64,000 bases of DNA, taken from contig CANDBT010000007.1 of NCBI GenBank assembly GCA_947383005.1, positions 62,001-126,000 on the forward strand. Direction: 5' to 3'. The position numbers and the translations under genes are program-made. The notes under the pieces are model-generated. The model saw only the letters and a program-made list of their open reading frames with translations. It did not search any database and was not told the DNA's origin. Positions 60,226 to 64,000 of the stretch are shown piece by piece. The stretch's first letter is position 1; each line of letters opens with the position of its first letter. This stretch comes from an uncultured bacterium. GTDB lineage: Bacteria > Bacillota > Clostridia > Lachnospirales > Lachnospiraceae.

Positions 60226-63105
60226 TTAATCACCGATGGTGACATTGGAAGCTGCCAATGCTTTGCTTTCCATAATATCCTCCAAATCCATATAACCGTA
60301 ATAAAACCGGTATACGCTTTTTGCCACCGCTGCCGCATTAGCCGACGAATATCCATAAGGGATATTGACCGTCACACAAATTTCCGGATTGGTATATGGG
60401 CCATATGAAATAAAGAACGCGTGATTTCCTCTGGTTTTATCCTCCTGCGCCGTACCCGTCTTGCCGGCAATTTCCACCTCCAAATCCCCAAATATCCGTT
60501 TTGAAGAACTTTCGTATATTACGTTGTGCATACCCTGCTGTACGGCATCCCAGGTACTTTCCTGGATGTCAATATGCCCAATTGCCTTCGGTGCAAAATC
60601 TTTAATCAAATTTCCTTCCGAATCGGTCATTTTTTGCAGTAAACTCAAATCAAACACCGTACCCCGATTGGCCAAAGCCGCCACATAGCGGGAAAGCTGA
60701 ATATTGGAATAGCGGTTGCTCCCTTGTCCCATAGCAGAACGTTCCGGATCTTCCGTGGACATTTCCGGAGGCATTTCCGATATCTCCACCCCTGACGGGC
60801 GGTCCAGCCCAAACATCGTAGCGTACTTTTGAAGCGTATTCAATCCTCGTTCTGTAGAGTACATTCCGTTTTCATCAGTAGATAGCCGATGGGCTACCTC
60901 CGAAAAATAGTAGTTACAGGAATTCTGAATCCCCCCTACCAAATTCAAAGCGCCATGATAGCCGGGATATGTCCAACATTTAATATCCGGAGTTACCTCC
61001 ACATAATCGCCTGTACATTCTATCAACTCATCCAGTCCGACCACTCCTTCCTCCAGCCCCGCCACAGCCGCAATCGGTTTAAATGTGGAACCGGGCGCTT
61101 TTCTTGCCTGAGTTGCATTATTGTACATCGGCAGGGACATATCTTCCTGTAGCTGATTATAATAAACCGCATCTACCGTACCGGAGAGGCGATTATTATC
61201 ATAACTGGGATACGTAACCAACGCCCGTGCTTTCCCGATATTGACATCCGTAATCACTACGCTTCCCGTACATGGGTCAAGCGCCAATTGTGCCGGCGTA
61301 ATCTCAATATTGGAGATGCGGTCAATCATAAAGGTAAAAGCATAGTCTTCCCCTCCGGACATCAAAAGCTGCACCTGCTGTTCATCATATGCTAAAATTT
61401 CCTGTGCATATAAGGCAAGGCACAACTGCCTCCCCGTAATAATCCCATCATTGATCAAATAACGGCAGATTCTTTTGTCAAATTTTGTATCTGTCCGCAA
61501 ATCCTCCAATATCGTATCTACCAGCACCTCATAAATCGTGTCGGCGCTGGAATATTTATTTTCAATATCCAGCCGGGTCGTGTCTATCCAATTATCGGCA
61601 ATCCCGGAATAAATATAATCCCGCAGACTGATTTCATCACTCTTCCACGCCAGATAGGCTTCACTGCCAATGTCGATATTTTCCCTTTTAATGATGCCTA
61701 CTGTATCTCCTGACAGGTAATTATAAATATACACCATATAAGACATCATGTCTTTAGGAAGATCTTTCATCATAGTAGCATGCCCGCTCATCAGTTCCCA
61801 GCGCAGCTGTTCAAGAATCCGCTCTTTGCTGGAAGAAAAACGGCTGTAAATCTCACGCTCTATTTCCGAAGCGTCATCTGCCGCCATGGCATTCAGGGAA
61901 AGGACATTATTATTAATCAACTGATAATAGACATCTTTTATAGGAATCTGAATTTTAGATGCGTCCGTGGAACTGGTGATTTCCACATCTTCATTTACGA
62001 TCTGCTTGACCAAAATACCTGCCAAGTGCCGCTCAATCAAATGATAAATGCCGATTTGCAAATCCCGGTCTATCGTCAAGTATATGTCGTTGCCTGTAGA
62101 TGGCTCTGTCTCGGAAACCACCTCCATAATCCGGCCGACATTATTAACAATCAGATTTCTATAGCCTTTCCCTCCCTGTAATTCCGTTTCCATATATTCC
62201 TCGATACCAATTCGGCCCACAATATCATTTAACTCGTACTGAGGATTTTTTTTCTGCAGGGCTTCCAGTTGTTCTTCCTGCATCCTGCCTGTATAACCGA
62301 TAATCGGAGCAAAATAAATACTGTCATTATATTTTCGGATGGTGGATTCCTCAATATCCACGCCCCGGAGGACATCTGTATGCTCCATAATCTCCGTCAT
62401 CGTCTCTTCATCCACATAGGGGGTGATCGTAATCGCCTCATAGCGTTTGTAAGCACTTAAAGACATGGTATAACGGATATTGACAATATCCAGCGCTTCT
62501 TCGTCCGATAAAATCAATGGATTGCCCCGCTCATCCTTCATCTCATCCAACTTATATTTTTTTCGAAGCTGATCAAACAAATCATATGCACTGACCGCTG
62601 TCGGATACTTCCCATCCTCGTCATTCAATTCGTCTACGGAACGACGCCCGTAATAATCCCGCAAGAATCTTTTTCTGGCAGTTTCAGAGCTGCTGGTATA
62701 AACCATATGCCCGTTCTCATCCATACCAATTTCGAGTTTCCCCTGAACCGGACATTCATGTTTTTTCAAAATACGCACCAACCGTAAAAGCATAGCATTC
62801 ATGGAAGCATAATTGGGATACGCACCGATATCCTGAATGGTCACGGAATATGCCGGTTCATTGTAGGCCAATAAGTTACCGTTGCAATCATAAATATCTC
62901 CCCGGGTCCCGGGAATTGACACCTCTTTCTTGGTCAGCTTTACGTAATCTTCCATATACTTCTCGCCGGACACAATCTGTAAGTTGAATAACTTAAAAAT
63001 CAAGACAGCAAACATAGTGGTAAAGATAAGCGCCAGCATAAACAGACGGGAATTGATGAGTTTTTGCAGCAATTCCCGCAAAATATCTTTTAAATCTCCG
63101 AACAT
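60226..63105 (-). CDS. mrdA: Class B penicillin-binding transpeptidase (PBP2/MrdA type)
   Basis: A 959-residue peptidoglycan crosslinking enzyme, much longer than typical PBP2 (about 600-700). One N-terminal membrane segment (about 20-42), then RGDIYDCNGNLLA and the dimerisation region, with an added helical region around residues 370-620 that includes several DDA/ERE-rich helices. The catalytic Ser is in KAPGSTFKP (about 671), SCN near 727 and KTGTAQ near 881. Partner of RodA in side-wall elongation. The start ATG follows a GGAAATG-like weak site, 6 bp after mreD. Confidence 0.92.
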   Translation of the reverse strand: MFGDLKDILRELLQKLINSRLFMLALIFTTMFAVLIFKLFNLQIVSGEKYMEDYVKLTKKEVSIPGTRGDIYDCNGNLLAYNEPAYSVTIQDIGAYPNYASMNAMLLRLVRILKKHECPVQGKLEIGMDENGHMVYTSSSETARKRFLRDYYGRRSVDELNDEDGKYPTAVSAYDLFDQLRKKYKLDEMKDERGNPLILSDEEALDIVNIRYTMSLSAYKRYEAITITPYVDEETMTEIMEHTDVLRGVDIEESTIRKYNDSIYFAPIIGYTGRMQEEQLEALQKKNPQYELNDIVGRIGIEEYMETELQGGKGYRNLIVNNVGRIMEVVSETEPSTGNDIYLTIDRDLQIGIYHLIERHLAGILVKQIVNEDVEITSSTDASKIQIPIKDVYYQLINNNVLSLNAMAADDASEIEREIYSRFSSSKERILEQLRWELMSGHATMMKDLPKDMMSYMVYIYNYLSGDTVGIIKRENIDIGSEAYLAWKSDEISLRDYIYSGIADNWIDTTRLDIENKYSSADTIYEVLVDTILEDLRTDTKFDKRICRYLINDGIITGRQLCLALYAQEILAYDEQQVQLLMSGGEDYAFTFMIDRISNIEITPAQLALDPCTGSVVITDVNIGKARALVTYPSYDNNRLSGTVDAVYYNQLQEDMSLPMYNNATQARKAPGSTFKPIAAVAGLEEGVVGLDELIECTGDYVEVTPDIKCWTYPGYHGALNLVGGIQNSCNYYFSEVAHRLSTDENGMYSTERGLNTLQKYATMFGLDRPSGVEISEMPPEMSTEDPERSAMGQGSNRYSNIQLSRYVAALANRGTVFDLSLLQKMTDSEGNLIKDFAPKAIGHIDIQESTWDAVQQGMHNVIYESSSKRIFGDLEVEIAGKTGTAQEDKTRGNHAFFISYGPYTNPEICVTVNIPYGYSSANAAAVAKSVYRFYYGYMDLEDIMESKALAASNVTIGD

Positions 63106-63111
63106 TTCCTG

Positions 63112-63618
63112 TCAATCTCTCCTTTTTTCCATTTCTTCCAGCCTCCGGTTCGTAAATAAAAAAGACCGATACAGAAAAAGCGTCGCCACTGTCGTAAAAA
63201 TCATTTCCGGCAGAATAATTTCCCGGAAATAATAAAGAAAGTCCAGTCGGTTCCTAATCAAAAAACGCAGCACATAAATATAACAATTATAAGCCACTTC
63301 ATTAACCAAACTTAAAATCAGCGGGAGCGTAATGTAATCCTCATAATAATATTTTGTACAAATCCCGTTAAAATAGCCGATATTAATAAACAGCAAAGTA
63401 TAAAAACCAAAGGGCCCGCTATAAAACAAATCCAGCAGAATCCCCGCCAGCAGCCCATACCACAACCCCGCTTCTTTTCCATAAATAAAACCAAAGGAAA
63501 AGGTAAGAATAAGCAGCAGATTGGGCGTAGCGGCCAAAAACGGCAGCAGCGGAAACACCCCGTTCTGAATGGTAAAAGCCAAAAGCATCAGCAATATATT
63601 CAAACCTATCCTTCTCAT
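63112..63618 (-). CDS. mreD: Rod-shape determining protein MreD
   Basis: A 168-residue membrane protein with five or six helices, small and hydrophobic as usual for MreD (ATPNLLLILTFSFGFIYGKEAG, GPFGFYTLLF). It links the elongation complex in the membrane. It overlaps mreC by 4 bp. Confidence 0.9.
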   Translation of the reverse strand: MRRIGLNILLMLLAFTIQNGVFPLLPFLAATPNLLLILTFSFGFIYGKEAGLWYGLLAGILLDLFYSGPFGFYTLLFINIGYFNGICTKYYYEDYITLPLILSLVNEVAYNCYIYVLRFLIRNRLDFLYYFREIILPEMIFTTVATLFLYRSFLFTNRRLEEMEKRRD

Positions 63619-64000
63619 TCCTGCACTCCCTGTTCCACTGGCGCCTCCTGCACCTGATCCGCTTTCAATTCCAAAATCACCAATACTTCCTGTAAATTAT
63701 TAAATTCCGCAGCCGGAACAAGATAACCCGACTTTGTAAGACGGGTATCATCCGTCGTAATGTCCGTTGCATAACCGATGAGAATTCCTGGCAAATATTT
63801 GGAACTGGTATGGGAAGTTACAATCCGATCCCCATTCTTTACATCTCCGTCTTTGGTAATATTGGTAATCCGCAGCCGTTTTTCCGAAAACAGCATCAAA
63901 TCCCCGGCAACCATACAGCTATCCCCCGACTGCTGGGCGGCGCCGGCTACCCGGCTTAAATCGTCGATAATCGAGCGCACGGTTGCATAGTTTGCTCCCA
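63615..64000 (-). CDS. mreC: Rod-shape determining protein MreC (C-terminal part, runs off the window)
   Basis: The last 128 codons are visible; the start lies beyond the right edge. The reading frame continues from NYATVRSIIDDLSRVAGAA, in which RSIIDD is a typical MreC motif, through GDRIVTSHTSSKYLPGILIGY to an acidic C-terminus. MreC is an extracytoplasmic scaffold of the elongation complex. It precedes mreD by overlap. Confidence 0.93.
   Translation of the reverse strand, partial: GANYATVRSIIDDLSRVAGAAQQSGDSCMVAGDLMLFSEKRLRITNITKDGDVKNGDRIVTSHTSSKYLPGILIGYATDITTDDTRLTKSGYLVPAAEFNNLQEVLVILELKADQVQEAPVEQGVQE

Noticed and set aside
1-64000. tRNA, rRNA and known riboswitches
   Set aside because: No cloverleaf, rRNA segment or recognisable riboswitch core was seen by reading the gaps; a covariance-model search would be needed to exclude them fully.

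Overview
The window looks like the chromosome of a low-to-moderate GC member of the Bacillota, class Clostridia, most likely Lachnospiraceae. The reasons are strong AGGAGG ribosome binding sites throughout, frequent TTG/GTG starts, the gene order mreC-mreD-PBP2-minC-minD-minE-rodA-mgsA-dacF, the sepF/yggS/HlyD-like group, and TRAP, CitMHS and lantibiotic-immunity modules of the gut-anaerobe type. The assignment to family is an inference from gene content only.

Layout. 1-860: the edge of a probable mobile or plasmid-like element (ParA, DUF6075 protein, TTGAGTA repeats). 900-3150: the rpsB-tsf translation operon. 3182-10392: a sugar-type ABC importer cassette (lipoprotein, two permeases) ending in an HlyD-like coiled-coil protein and a small membrane-anchored protein, with no ATPase. 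It is divergent from a response regulator/kinase pair (10932-13006). 13489-14600: repeats and a small XRE regulator. 14668-19467: a response regulator/kinase pair facing a lantibiotic-immunity ABC transporter of LanFEG type. 19662-22406: transposase remnant, then ferredoxin, NapH-like membrane protein, thioredoxin and a Crp/Fnr regulator. 22541-27401: a broken kinase/regulator, a CitMHS transporter, and a MarR-MATE operon.

27491-44429 is the most distinctive part: two divergent gene blocks around one control region at 38286-38524. Leftward are a TRAP transporter, RidA, an MBL-fold hydrolase, an amidohydrolase, a class V PLP enzyme, a DUF362 iron-sulfur protein, an M20 peptidase and a KDPG-type aldolase. 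Rightward are a second M20 peptidase, an M24 aminopeptidase, a SelA-like PLP enzyme, a Gfo/Idh/MocA oxidoreductase, a DauR/YheO-like regulator and an SDR dehydrogenase. Together they read as an uptake-and-degradation pathway for an amide- or peptide-linked amino compound: import, hydrolysis, PLP-dependent ammonia release with RidA clearing the imine, redox steps and aldol cleavage. The substrate cannot be named from sequence.

44642-49507 holds a hemerythrin, a DUF1703 ATPase/nuclease with a G9 tract at its ribosome binding site, an XRE repressor facing a secreted choline-binding-like protein across two abutting palindromes, and a cytidylate-kinase-like protein. 49833-64000 is housekeeping on the minus strand: rluD-like, lspA, aroB, sepF, yggS, HlyD-like, dacF, mgsA, rodA, minEDC, PBP2, mreD and the end of mreC.

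The intergenic regions are unusually rich in palindromic dispersed repeats, including a family with GTAACNNTTCAGACGG-type inverted ends and a 102-bp repeat present in opposite orientations 38.7 kb apart. No tRNA, rRNA or CRISPR array was recognised.
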